64,000 nucleotides of DNA from NCBI GenBank assembly GCA_006386115.1, contig VFIW01000032.1, positions 330,668-394,667 of the forward strand. Reading direction: 5' to 3'. Position 1 is the first letter of the stretch, and each line of letters starts with the position of its first letter. This document shows positions 30,715-40,549 of the stretch, piece by piece. The position numbers and the translations under genes are program-made. The notes under the pieces were generated by a model that saw only the letters and a program-made list of their open reading frames with translations, was not told where the DNA came from and did not search any database. This stretch comes from Globisporangium splendens (lineage: Eukaryota; Oomycota; Peronosporomycetes; Pythiales; Pythiaceae).

Positions 30715-31764
30715 ATGGATGCTACAGGAACCCCACTCGGTCCAGCAGTACCGGAAACTGTCGAGTTGACTATTGTGGGTTTCCCTCATTTGTCTTCTCA
30801 TGAGTGGATGGCGCTTGAGCGCATGCGAGATGTCATCGGAGAGGCTGCTGTGGTCAGTCTTCTTCGATCGGCGTCTACGGAGGACCAGAAGAGTGCGGTG
30901 GTCAGCTTCATGCACCACGAGATCATGTCCTCCCGGAAGCAGGTCGCAACCCCTGTTTCCTCACTCAGGACGGTGCCACTGAAGCTTGACGTCTCTCCGT
31001 ATCGCGGCGGAGAGAGCGAACCTCTCTCGCGATGGTTCGTCGAGTTGGATGCAGCTACCACTGCAAGACAACTGCGAGACCCTTCGCAGCAAGTGTTGTT
31101 CGCGATGTCCAACCTTGCGGGTCGTGCGAAGAGCTGGGCGTATGGCAAGCGTTTAGCCGATCTAAACTGCTTCCCCAGCTACTACCACTTCAAGACCGAA
31201 CTCAAGAAGGCGTTTGAACCTCCACAGAGTGAGTTCCGTGCGCGCACCGAGTTCCTCAAGCTTCGTCAAGGCCGTTTCGACCTTCACTCGTATGCACAAC
31301 GTGCTCGCTGCTTGGTGTCGAGCATCGTTGACGAGCCGATTGACGTTCCGACGCAAGTCGTGACGTTCATGACGGGTCTGAACGATGGTCCGATTCGGAA
31401 CCAACTGTTCCGCGAGTATCCCAAGACGCTGGACGAAGCCATCGAACGTGCGATGCAAGAAGAGTTCAGCATCAAGCAAGCGAAATTCCATGGCCTTGCG
31501 TCGAGACCAATACGGCAATCAAATGCCGTGTATGACGGTCCCGAGCCCATGGACATCTCGTACATTTCCACGCCTGGAAATGAGCGTCCTCGCAACGATG
31601 GGAAGTGTTTTCGTTGCGGGAAGCCGGGTCACATTGCTCGGAACTGCAAGGTGTCTTTGCCGGGTCGGCAAACGACACAGGGTGCTCGTTCGAACAACCG
31701 CGATCGTTCTTACGGTCGTCGGTTCGAGCGGTCACCTGGGCCAAAAAACGGGAATGGACAGTAG
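30715..31764 (+). CDS. Element B gag
   Basis: 349 codons from the ATG at 30715; the frame is open further upstream but has no ATG. The order is an N-terminal region, capsid-like gag (LKLDVSPYRGGESEPLSRWF; FLKLRQGRFDLHSYAQRAR; FMTGLNDGPIRNQLF), a CCHC knuckle (CFRCGKPGHIARNC), and a basic Arg/Asn-rich tail. It is homologous to the element A gag in layout. It forms the particle and binds RNA. This is the only sense ORF of B that looks fully intact apart from the integrase region. Confidence 0.88.
   Translation: MDATGTPLGPAVPETVELTIVGFPHLSSHEWMALERMRDVIGEAAVVSLLRSASTEDQKSAVVSFMHHEIMSSRKQVATPVSSLRTVPLKLDVSPYRGGESEPLSRWFVELDAATTARQLRDPSQQVLFAMSNLAGRAKSWAYGKRLADLNCFPSYYHFKTELKKAFEPPQSEFRARTEFLKLRQGRFDLHSYAQRARCLVSSIVDEPIDVPTQVVTFMTGLNDGPIRNQLFREYPKTLDEAIERAMQEEFSIKQAKFHGLASRPIRQSNAVYDGPEPMDISYISTPGNERPRNDGKCFRCGKPGHIARNCKVSLPGRQTTQGARSNNRDRSYGRRFERSPGPKNGNGQ
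31743..31749 (+). promoter_or_regulatory. -1 ribosomal frameshift heptamer, element B gag-pol
   Basis: A AAA AAC in the gag frame, 13 nt before the gag TAG (31762-31764). Pol lies in the -1 frame. Confidence 0.68.
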
Positions 31765-33150
31765 GGGAGAGGCCTCCTACTGGCCCGGAAAAGAGGACTG
31801 TGGACGTTGTAGAGACACAGGACTCTGGCTCCTATGTGCATCAAGCACATGCAGTTTCCACTATGAGTGAGAAGAGTGTCAGTCAAACGTCAAGTTTGAT
31901 CGTTCACAGAGTTCATGTAGACGGTATTGCAACGCCTCTACGAGCTTTGGTTGGCATTGGTGGGTCGAACAACTTTGTTCGAAATGAAGTGATCGTCAGG
32001 CATGGTGTCTTCGTGCCTGATGCGAATGAAGAGAAGACAATGATTGTCCGGTTGGCAAATGGGTCAACTGTGAAGATGTCGAAGCGCGTGGTGCGCTTGG
32101 CGATGAAGTGTGAAGATTTACGAGGTGAAGACGAGTTTATTTTACTCGACCTCGATGACAAGTTTGACATCATCCTGGGAATGCCGTGGTTGAAGCGTTA
32201 CCAACCTAGCATTGACTGGATGAATATGAAGATCTCCGTTGACAAGTCACGCGATGTTGACTTGTGCTGCACAACAACGGATGAAGTGGTATGGGTGTAT
32301 ACATCTGTGGAAGAGATCCCAGATGACCCTTGTGATATTGCGGTGTGCGATGGCCCCCATGTTCACAAGTGGTACCCATTTTGAAGACGACGAACGGAGG
32401 TGGAGCAGTCAGGCGCCAGGAAAAAACTGTCTCCTTTGCCATCGACGACGAGAAGGTTCGCGATGGCGTTGACAAGAGTGAATGGAAGTGGAACAAACAC
32501 CCTTCCCAAGAAGAAGAAGACCAGCAAGAGAAGTGTTCCGTCAAGAGTTTCGAGTACCACTGATCAAGGTACAAGTGGTGATGACGAAGGGAGTGTCCAA
32601 GCACAAGACATTCCAAGCGAGTTTGCGAATGTCGCGGTCTACAATGAAGAAGGTGACGTGGATGTCGTCCGTCACGTGAAGATTGAAAATCCTCCAAGTT
32701 CAGTCGAAGAGTTGGTTTCCTTGCCATCGATGAGCAAGAAGACACTGGAGCGCAGCCTAGCGAGAGGCGATATTGCGCAGGTGTGTGTGATCGTCGAAAT
32801 GGTCGACGAAGGCTTCGTCAACACAGCATCGAGTGCGGATGCAGATGTGTTGGACGAAAAGACACGGAAGGAAGGTTCGAGGAGCAGTCGTGGGACGCCC
32901 TCAAGAAGAACCCCGTGTATGCGCTTGCCAGGGAATATGAAGACATTTTCCCTGACAAGGTGCCGGACGAATTGCCATTCGACAGAGGCATTCGTCATGA
33001 GATTGATGTACTCCCTGGCACGAAGTACTGCATCACAAGACAGTGGCCGTTGCCAAAGGAACAAGTCGAGGCAATCGACGAGTTCTTTGCACAACGTGCT
33101 AAGGCTGGTCATGTGCGGGAGAGCAAGTCTCCGCATTGCAGCCCACTTTC
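31750..33150 (+). pseudogene. Element B protease and N-terminal pol (broken)
   Basis: The protease region reads LRALVGIGGSNNFV where element A has LVDCGASQNFV: the catalytic Asp is Gly, so the protease is dead. FDIILGMPWLKRYQP follows. TGA at 32382-32384 ends the frame. The linker resumes in the same frame to about 32870 (VLDEKTRKE), where a frameshift moves it to the frame with IFPDKVPDELPFDRGIRHEIDV and the start of the RT. A second 1-bp loss near 33145 (GCAGCCCACTTTC) shifts it again. Confidence 0.85.
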
Positions 33151-34401
33151 TGTGTGAAGAAGGCAACTGGAGGTTGGCGCATTGTTCACGCTTTCAACAA
33201 GCTGAACGACGCGACAATTCCAGCCCAGACTCCGGTCCCACGCAAGGACATGATCCTTGATGGAATGGTTGGCAGCACCGTCTTTAGTGCTGTCGATCTG
33301 AAAGATGGGTTCTATCAGATTCGAATGCGCGAAGACGATGTTCCACTAACCGCAGTGAGTACCCCGAGTGGTATGCTGTGGAAATGGTTAGTGATGCCAC
33401 AGGGACTGAAGAATGCTCCTGCGACCTTCAATCGAATGGTCACGAACGTTCTTCGTCCTCTGCGAACATTTGCACCAAGTTACTTGGACGACATTTTCGT
33501 TCATAGTAAGGCCACGAATGGGAAGTCTGATGTCGATGTTCATCTCGATCATCTTCGTCAAGTCTTCCAGGTCATGCGTGAGAACAAGCTCTACACAAAC
33601 TTGAAGAAGTGCATGTTCTTCGCCCCCGAGATCCCTGTTCTCGGTTGTTTTGTGGGCAAGAGCGGTGTTCGAGCCGATCCGGAGAAGGTCAAAGCTATTG
33701 ACGATTGGCCTGTGCCAAAGAATGTCAAACAGCTGCGACAATGGTTGGGTCTAGCCAACTACTTGCACAAGTACACGCGCAATTATGCAGCGTTGGTGCA
33801 ACCCCTCACACAGCTCTTGAAGAAAGACGTTGAGTGGGAGTGGTCGAAAGACCATGAGACGGCATTCGAAGAAGTCAAGAGGAGTCTTCGAGAAGCTCCT
33901 GTGTTGGCTCTGCCAAACCACGACAAGCCGTTCCACGTCGTCTGCGATGCGAGCGACTATGCCATCGGTTGCGCCTTAATGCAACACGATGATGAGGGTC
34001 ACGAGCGAGTTGTGTCGTATCAGTCACGACAACTCCGACCCGCAGAGCGGAACTGCCCAGTTCATGACAAGGAACTTCTGGCGATGAAGTATTCTTTGGT
34101 CAAGTTCCGTGTGTATCTGCTTGGCGAGGAGCGCTTTGCTATCTACACTGACCACGCATCTCTGCGTACGGCAGTGAAGACTCCTCATTTGTCGCAAAGA
34201 ATGGCGAGATGGTTCTCCTTCTTTGCAGAGTACAACTTTGTTGTACACTACAAGCCAGGCAAGACGAACATCTTAGCCGATGCGCTGTCAAGACGTCCGG
34301 ATTACGATCCGAAGACCAAGAGTGAAGGCACGGACGGAGCGTGTCGACTCTGTGAAGATGTTCAAGCGATCGCGGTGCGAGCTGCGACTACAGTGCGATA
34401 A
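33136..34401 (+). pseudogene. Element B reverse transcriptase and RNase H
   Basis: A long open stretch from within the RT. RT motifs: FSAVDLKDGFYQIRM, MPQGLKNAPATFNRM and APSYLDDIFVHS (the catalytic Asp pair, as LDD). RNase H follows: FHVVCDASDYAIGCALMQ, HDKELLAMKYSLVKFRVYL and YTDHASLRTAV, then the ADALSRRPDY end signature. TAA at 34399-34401 interrupts an otherwise continuous frame into the integrase. Reverse transcription would occur in the cytoplasmic particle. The upstream disruptions leave it without a translatable start. Confidence 0.87.
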
Positions 34402-36525
34402 GAGATCGTCGAAGGGTACAAGTCTGACGAAACATGTCAGGACTTGTTGAAGTACTTCAAGGACCCTTCCGACAAAGCACTGCAAGGTCTTCCGTCGCGC
34501 ACAAGATCGCGAGTTCACCGCTTTCGAGTACACAATGGGTTGTTGTACTACGCGGTCGAACAAGGGGATACAGCAAGGGTTGTTGTTCCCAACGACGAAG
34601 GTCTGCGTCATCGACTCTTGTATGAGTACCATGACAGTACTTCGGGTGGCCATCTCGGACGTGAGAAAACGTTTCTCAGCCTTTCCCGGGATTACTACTG
34701 GCCACACATGTACAAGTGGGTTCGCAAGTATGTGAGGACTTGCGAGATCTGCCAACGAGTGAAACCTTCTGGTTCCACGCAGGCACCACTTCGTTCATTG
34801 GCTGTCCCATCGGACAGTTGGAAGTCTGTGAATATGGATTTCATATTCGGACTTCCAAGAGACACACATGGACGCAATGGCATCCTTGTGTTTGTGGACC
34901 GATTCAGCAAGATGGTTCATCTTGCGCCTGTTTCGGACAAGATCTCTGTTGAGAAGACTGCCAAGGTCTTTGTAGACGTCGTATTCCGTCTACACGGACT
35001 ACCAGTCGAGATCGTGTCTGACCGTGACACCCGTTTCACGTCCAAGTTCTGGCGTGCACTGTTCGGACTTCTGGACACCAAGTTGTCCATGTCAACAGCG
35101 GCACACCCTGAAACGGACAGTCAAACAGAGCGAGTGAATCGTGTCCTCGAAGACGTGTTGCGCAGCTGCGCAACGTCTTTCAAAGAGTGGAGTGGGTTTC
35201 TCCCTCTTGCCGAGTTTGCGTTGAACAACTCCACGCATATCTCGACAGGTCACTCTCCATTTTATGTGAACTATGGCATTCACCCTCGAGTGCCTGCTTC
35301 CATAATGGGTGAGGTCTCTACCTTAAGTGGGGGAGGGACTCCGGCTCACGGAAACAAGCCGAAGTCGTCTTACGACCTGAATGCTGCTTCCGAGTTGAAA
35401 GCCAATTTTGACTCGATGAAACCCCTCGACGACCTAACAAGTCGTGAAGAGCAGCAAGTCGATGACTTTATTGTGAGGAGACAAGCCGTTGTGAGGTTTG
35501 TTCGAGACGCAATCGCGAAGGCTCAGGATCTGCAAAAGGAACAAGCAGACAAGAGTGGAAGGAAGAACAAGCAAGTATATAAGATCAATGATCTTGTATT
35601 ACTTAGCACGGCGAACCTGCCTGAACATGCAGTGTCCAACTTGGGAAGCTCAAAGCTTCTGCCAAGGTTCATCGGACCGTTCAAGGTAGCGAAATGCAAT
35701 GGTGATGCCTACACGCTAGACATACCTACACGCATGCGTCTACACCCAACATTTTATGTGGGTAGACTAAAGCCTTACCTTCCAAGTGGATCTGCGGATC
35801 CTACGAGATCTTCCGCAAACGATCGAGCTGATCGTGAAGCTTCTCCACGTGATTGCGAAGAGCAAACAGCTCATCGCTCTGGAGATTCTTCTCGGCGTAC
35901 AGGAGTTGCAGGATGTCGAAGGATTGGTCCTTCACTGCCTCCAACGCTTGAAGACGAGAATGGTACTCGCCACGAAGTACCTCGAGAGCCGAGCCTGCCT
36001 CTTCCACAGAGCGCAACAGGCGATCGTGAGCCAACTCACGGGACTTCTCGTTCTTCTGGAGTCGAACAAGTTCGTCCTGAACCTGTTGGAACCGTTCCTC
36101 ATAACGGGACTCCAAAGCCGAACACTGGGCAGAACCTTCTGTCAGATCGTCGATCTTCGACTCGTGATCGGCGACAAGGTTCTCGAGACTCTCGCAGCGT
36201 TCCGCAAGTGTCGAACAACGCTGCTGCAGCGCCTCGATTTGCCCACGATGAGCGCTCTTCCACTTCCAGAGTCGCTCAATCGTTTTCTCGTTCAGCCCCA
36301 CCCCCGTTGTTAGACTCTCAGGGAGAGCATCGCTGGGTGGTTGAGTCGATTGTTGATCATGAAGATCGACCGACTCATCGTCGAGGAAAGAAGCGGTTGA
36401 ACCATCAACGCTTCTACAGAGTTCGGTGGTGTGGATATCCACCGAGCTCGGACACGTGGGAGCCTCGTCAGACATTGGAGTCTGATGTTCCCGATGTGGT
36501 CCGCAGCTATGAGAACTGCTTGTAG
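34402..36525 (+). pseudogene. Element B integrase with chromodomain
   Basis: In frame with the RT apart from the TAA. HHCC zinc finger (GGHLGREKTFLSL ... CEICQRVKP). DDE core: VNMDFIFGLP (Asp), EIVSDRDTRFTSKF (Asp) and DSQTERVNRVLED (Glu). C-terminal GPY-like domain (LLPRFIGPFKVAK; HPTFYVGRLKPYLP), then a 200-residue Ser/Arg/Pro-rich linker, then a chromodomain (WVVESIVDHED; FYRVRWCGYPPSSDTWEP) that would direct integration to modified chromatin. The linker and chromodomain overlap an antisense ORF (35801-36868). The integrase itself reads intact but depends on a broken upstream pol. Confidence 0.87.
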
Positions 36526-36868
36526 CGTCGCCAGGGGCGACACTACGACGACCAGAGCTACGGTTCGCTCTGTCGTCGGTGGGAGTTCTTCTTTGGGCAC
36601 GAGCATTGCCACGACGAAGAAGACGCTCCATCTTGTTCTCGTTCTCAAGACGAACAAATGTTCGCCATGAGTCTCGCTGGGCTGCGATGTGTTGGTTCGG
36701 ATCATCGCGATCGTTGATCCGACGCCAACTGAAGAACCGCTCCTTGTAGAACTCGAGCTCCCCCTTCTTCTTCAGAATGGGAGAGATGTCGAAGAGTTCT
36801 GGAGCTGTCCGCTGTCGCTTGGACGACGGACGTTCTTCTCGGTTCACTTGGTCACTTGGTCGCTTCAT
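35801..36868 (-). CDS. Element B antisense ORF, coiled-coil protein
   Basis: 355 codons from the ATG at 36868 (MKRPSDQVNREERPSSKRQR, a nuclear-localisation-like basic start). The middle is low-complexity and polar. The C-terminal 150 residues are strongly helical with heptad character (IEALQQRCSTLAERCESLEN; HRLQALEAV-type repeats; LRNHVEKLHDQLDRL). It begins between the pol stop and the 3' LTR, and stops about eight codons past the integrase motif FYVGRLKPY on the other strand. A core-promoter match ends 5 nt upstream of its ATG. The sense strand over the coiled coil encodes only a low-complexity linker, suggesting that the antisense frame carries the constraint there. Its function is unknown, and no family was recognised. 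Element A has an ORF in the equivalent place. Confidence 0.6.
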   Translation of the reverse strand: MKRPSDQVNREERPSSKRQRTAPELFDISPILKKKGELEFYKERFFSWRRINDRDDPNQHIAAQRDSWRTFVRLENENKMERLLRRGNARAQRRTPTDDRANRSSGRRSVAPGDATSSSHSCGPHREHQTPMSDEAPTCPSSVDIHTTELCRSVDGSTASFLDDESVDLHDQQSTQPPSDALPESLTTGVGLNEKTIERLWKWKSAHRGQIEALQQRCSTLAERCESLENLVADHESKIDDLTEGSAQCSALESRYEERFQQVQDELVRLQKNEKSRELAHDRLLRSVEEAGSALEVLRGEYHSRLQALEAVKDQSFDILQLLYAEKNLQSDELFALRNHVEKLHDQLDRLRKIS

Positions 36869-36872
36869 TGCC

Positions 36873-36886
36873 GAATGAAAAGTGAA
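36873..36886 (-). promoter_or_regulatory. Inr/FPR-like element for the element B antisense ORF
   Basis: The minus strand reads TTCACTTTTCATTC, then GG, 5-18 nt upstream of the antisense ATG. It resembles the SDR-c promoter (TCACTTTTCAATTTT). Confidence 0.5.
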
Positions 36887-36931
36887 CTGCTCCGAAAGGT
36901 CTGCAAAAGTACGCAAGGTACTTGTGACTTT

Positions 36932-36944
36932 AAGGAGGGGATGA
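36932..36944 (+). other. Polypurine tract of element B
   Basis: AAGGAGGGGATGA directly precedes the 3' LTR. It primes plus-strand DNA synthesis. Confidence 0.7.
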
Positions 36945-37594
36945 TGTAATGGGCCACAACCAGCCATTACATGAAGGTGGATCTGTCCCCAGATCTAGTG
37001 TGTCACACACCACCTTCAGCGTGCATTGTGGAGACACAAATAACAAAGGGATTACGGTAATACAGTCCCCACATGCACGTGTGACGTCATTCGATGACGT
37101 CACGAGTGTTCTCTGTGCTGATCAGTGCAGAATGTTGTTCTCATGTACTAATCAGTATTGAGCAATGACATCCGTGTACTAATTAAGCACTGAGTGATGA
37201 TTCCTGCTTGGGAAACCGCACTGGCGACGAGACCGACGTGTCTCTGCCGCCTGAAGTGAGTGACTCGCGCCACTCACTTTGCAGGGATTTTAAATAAGAC
37301 TTGAAGTTCAAGCTTCTCGAAGATCCCGTAGGTTCAACCTCAGTGTACCCAAGGTTTTATATATCAGATTCATAGGTTTTATTGTGTATGTTTAGGTTTT
37401 AGTTATAAAACCTGTAGGATCCCTTGGGGTTCATTTGTAAGTAGCGACAGGAACCATAACCATTTTTAATTCAGTTGCAAATTTTCCTCCAAGCCCTCAA
37501 GTCTTTATCCTCCCTCCAAGTCGGGAGATCGCTTCCTCTGGCACAAGCGTGTGTGCCGTGTTTGAGGGACTGTTTGGAACAGCGCCCTCTTACA
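36945..37594 (+). repeat. Element B 3' LTR
   Basis: 650 bp. Diagnostic variants: GGCCACAACC, GTGTGTCAC, GACGTCACGAG, CCGTGTAC, GTGTATG and a changed stretch before the core promoter. Followed by TSD GATCC. Confidence 0.92.
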
Positions 37595-38286
37595 GATCCC
37601 AAAGAATGTCAAGGACTTGCGCAAGTGGCTTGGCTTGGCAAAATACTTGCACAAGTGCAGCCACAACTATGCGGCGAGAGTCCGTCCGCTCACGCATCTC
37701 TTGAAAAAGGATGTCGAGTGGGACTGGACGAATGATGTCATGAATGCATTCATTGACGTGAAGGAGTCGCTCGTTCGCGCTCCTGTCCTGGCGTTGCCGG
37801 ACCACACGAAAGCCTTCAGTGTCGTGTGCGATGCCAGCGATTTTGCAATCGGCTGTGCGCTGATGCAGAAGGATGATGACGGCCATGAGCGCGTCGTATC
37901 ATACCAAAGCAGACTGCTTAAGGCAGCTGAAAAGAATTATCCTGTGCACGACAAGGAGCTGCTTGCGATCAAGTACGCCCTCTTGAAGTTCAGGGTCCAC
38001 CTTTTGGGTGCGACACCGTTCGTTGTGTACACGGATCACGCGTCCTTGCGGACCGCGATTAATTCCCCCCATTTATCGCAGCGAATGGCGCGATGGCTTG
38101 CATTCTTCTCCGAGTTCAACTTTCGGGTCGAATACAAGCCGGGAAAGGAAAATGTTCTGGCGGACGCGCTCTCGCGCCGTCCAGATTACGAGTCGAGCGC
38201 TGACAGCAGCTCTGACGCCCTGTGTTTGGAGCGCACTCCTGATCTCATGCATCTGAGCATCAGTCGAGTGCAAACAAAGCTCAAGG
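37595..38286 (+). pseudogene. Element A RNase H (outer copy, second piece)
   Basis: Continues the RT of 27882-29945 after element B: the RT thumb (KNVKDLRKWLGLAKYLHK), then RNase H (FSVVCDASDFAIGCALMQ; HDKELLAIKYALLKFRVHL; YTDHASLRTAI) and ADALSRRPDY. It ends at TSD CAAGG (38282-38286), where the antisense A copy is inserted. Integrase resumes at 47931. Confidence 0.87.
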
Positions 38287-38820
38287 TGTAACCGGACACT
38301 TCCGAGTTACGCAGCACGGTACGTGTGTGAGGAAGCGTATGCAACGCTTCTCTCAAGGACTCTGTTCCGAGAGCGGTTGCCTGCTTCCTGCAGTGCAACA
38401 ATCGGTTACCTACAGGTCTCTATAGAGTAACCGTCGATAACCAAAGACTTAGTTAACGGTAAAAATGGAACTGTTTATTTGTTGGAGGTTGCCCTCTGTA
38501 GGACAACCTGGATTATCTTTATGTAACTATGAACAATAGCAATCTCAAGTGTAATTACTCCCCATGGGGCAATGAGTGGCTATGAAAGACTAACGCTAGT
38601 TGTCTTATGTGATTGGATGAAATGCATGTTCAATTATATCCAATCGGAGGCGCCGTCACTCAGACTGGCTGCCGGCTCCACCGTGAAGGTTCGAGCAAGT
38701 ACGACGAACCTCATGGTTCGGTCTTAAACTTGTTGCGCGTACTCTACGTACCGCAAGGTTCGGTTTGGTTGTGTGGCACAACACAAGTGCGTAACCATGT
38801 TACAGTGTAACCCCGTTACA
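38287..38820 (-). repeat. Element A LTR, 3' LTR of the antisense copy
   Basis: 534 bp, reverse complement of the 26130 LTR. Adjacent to the PPT (reverse complement CCACCCCCCACTT at 38821-38833). Confidence 0.9.
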
Positions 38821-38904
38821 CCACCCCCCACTTAAAGTGCGAAACACTCGAAGGGTCGGTGTGAGAAACGTGTGGATCTCGCGCGTGTGCGCCGAGAAAG
38901 GGGA

Positions 38905-38921
38905 ACATTCGTGTATTCCTC
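38905..38921 (+). promoter_or_regulatory. Possible core promoter for the element A antisense ORF
   Basis: ACATTCGTGTATTCCTC resembles the Inr/FPR composite, 84-100 nt upstream of the ATG at 39005. The match is weak. Confidence 0.3.
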
Positions 38922-39004
38922 GGGAAAGAGCACAGCGGCGACGCGTGCGTTAATTTCACCGAGTGTTGGCACATATAGTCACTGTGCTCGCGCACGTGAG
39001 TATC

Positions 39005-40549
39005 ATGGCCACCAACAAAGCTGTCCGCGAGAAGCTCGCGCGACAAAAAGGGGAAGGCGTCGGCACTCTCGTCGAAACTCTGCGCAAGCGCGAGGAAGAC
39101 AGAGAGGTCGCGTCGAGCGCAAGACGAACGACAGTCACCGCGGATGCGGTCGACGTGCCTGCGGAGAGCGACGGCAGGTCTGCTCTCACATCTGATAGCG
39201 CTCCTGCTATAAGCAGTGAGCTGCGATTCGGAGATCTCCCTTCCGTGAAGCCGTTGCTTGCGCGTGCTTTGGAAGAGGAGGAAGCGACTGAGGAATTCCT
39301 CGTCGTTGACAATGACGGGAGCTCGCTTGAAGACGAGGGAGCGCTCACTGAGAAGAGAGGCTCCATCGACGAGTGGGTCGAGTACGAGGAGTTGCAAAGC
39401 AAGCGACACGCCGCTTATCTCCACGAGCTCGAGCGAGATCCCTCGGCAGACGTCTCGATGTATCGGACGAAGGAGGAAAATAACGCCGTTGAGGCTGTCA
39501 ACAATCGCAAGAGGAAGCACGAAGTCCTCATTACAAACGAAGAGGCAGGAGTGCGAGCTATCGTTCACGATGAGCTCAAGTACTCACTGCCCGAAATGCC
39601 GCCGCCAGAACTATGGCCGGCTGGCAAGACCGCATCGAATCTGCTCGCGAGAGCCAGACTTTGTGCGTGGGACTATGACGCTCAATTTAAAAATTGGCGT
39701 GAAAAGCGATTGCGGGATGAAAATGGGGAATTGCGTATTCACCCGATCCCAGTCGTCCTCTTTGTTGGAGAGACGGAAGAAGAGTACGATGCCGACTTCA
39801 TGTCGTGCATCAATAAAATTAAGGGAGGTAGCACTCGCACAGTGTCTACCGATCCGACAGCGCAACGCAGTCAACGCATGCAATTTGCAGTTGACCGTGT
39901 TCGTCTGTTTCGCTCCAAGCAGGGCGGTGGCACGCCTCTGCGAGCGGGTGGTCGCGCTGGTATCAGGCGACAAATTACTCGCGCGAATGACAGTCCCTCA
40001 GTTGCGCCTCAAAGGCGTCAACAAGATCCGGGACGTCTTCGCGAAGACGCTCAGCAGGCTCCCACGAGCTCTGCGACACATCGTACCCACGCCACTTCAC
40101 AAGGTAGTGGGTGTTCCCCTTACGCCGCTGCACACGCAGCAGGCGCTCAACATGGTTGTGGCGCTGTCCCTGCTTGTCAATCAGCGGGACAGGTGGCGCC
40201 CTACTTCGCTTCAGCATCGGTGGTTGCACCAGATGCGATGGTTCAGATGGTTCACGCGAACGCATCGTCTTTGGGGGCGCTACAGCAAGCCGTCCGTACC
40301 CTTCGCCAGCAATATCTGGACGAAACCTCGCTGTTGAAGCAGAGGGTGACAGCGCTTGAGACGGAGCTGAAGGAAGCTCGTCAGATGCTGGAGGAGTACC
40401 ATGTCCGCGGGAAGCACTTCCACGCGAGGTACGCTCCGCGAGTGAAGACGCTTTGGGAGAGGCACAACGCGCTCGTGTCTCGATGGGCGGCGTCTGAGCC
40501 CCCTGATGAGACCGACGTTCTCCCGGACTGGGATAAAAATCCACAGTAG
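39005..40549 (+). CDS. Element A antisense ORF (copy in the nested element)
   Basis: 514 codons from the ATG at 39005 (TATCATGGCC, a favourable context). N-terminal basic/acidic region (MATNKAVREKLARQKGEGVG; ARALEEEEATEEFLVVDNDG). A central segment (LLARARLCAWDYDAQFKNW; HPIPVVLFVGETEEEYD) may be a folded domain. Then comes a low-complexity part lying opposite the chromodomain, and a C-terminal coiled coil (LLKQRVTALETELKEARQML). The ORF ends at TAG 40547-40549, three to four codons past the FYVGLLKRY motif of integrase on the other strand. The equivalent ORF in the outer copy is also intact with about seven amino-acid differences, while pol is broken in both. It is antisense to the host element, as in element B. 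No family recognised. Confidence 0.6.
   Translation: MATNKAVREKLARQKGEGVGTLVETLRKREEDREVASSARRTTVTADAVDVPAESDGRSALTSDSAPAISSELRFGDLPSVKPLLARALEEEEATEEFLVVDNDGSSLEDEGALTEKRGSIDEWVEYEELQSKRHAAYLHELERDPSADVSMYRTKEENNAVEAVNNRKRKHEVLITNEEAGVRAIVHDELKYSLPEMPPPELWPAGKTASNLLARARLCAWDYDAQFKNWREKRLRDENGELRIHPIPVVLFVGETEEEYDADFMSCINKIKGGSTRTVSTDPTAQRSQRMQFAVDRVRLFRSKQGGGTPLRAGGRAGIRRQITRANDSPSVAPQRRQQDPGRLREDAQQAPTSSATHRTHATSQGSGCSPYAAAHAAGAQHGCGAVPACQSAGQVAPYFASASVVAPDAMVQMVHANASSLGALQQAVRTLRQQYLDETSLLKQRVTALETELKEARQMLEEYHVRGKHFHARYAPRVKTLWERHNALVSRWAASEPPDETDVLPDWDKNPQ

Larger units (their letters stand above)
29946..37594 (+). mobile_element. Ty3/gypsy element B, complete, inserted in element A
   Basis: 7,649 bp. 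The LTRs are 29946-30595 and 36945-37594 (650 bp each, TGTAATGGGC...CTCTTACA), with target-site duplication GATCC at 29941-29945 and 37595-37599. PBS, gag, PR-RT-RNase H-integrase-chromodomain, an antisense ORF and a PPT are all present. The two LTRs differ at roughly 15-20 positions, so the insertion is not recent. The sense pol has several disruptions. Confidence 0.92.

Noticed and set aside
35786..36313. 175-codon plus-strand ORF in another frame of element B
   Set aside because: It is the mirror of the antisense coiled coil (Leu-rich by complement); no start context.
29946..37594. Element B as a recently active element
   Set aside because: Its LTRs differ at many positions and pol has at least four disruptions.
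38816..39568. 250-codon minus-strand ORF in the spacer of the nested element A (and 50606-51358 plus)
   Set aside because: It is a shadow of the longer antisense ORF in another frame. Its translation is Leu/Arg/Ser-rich without heptads or motifs and it overlaps the LTR edge.
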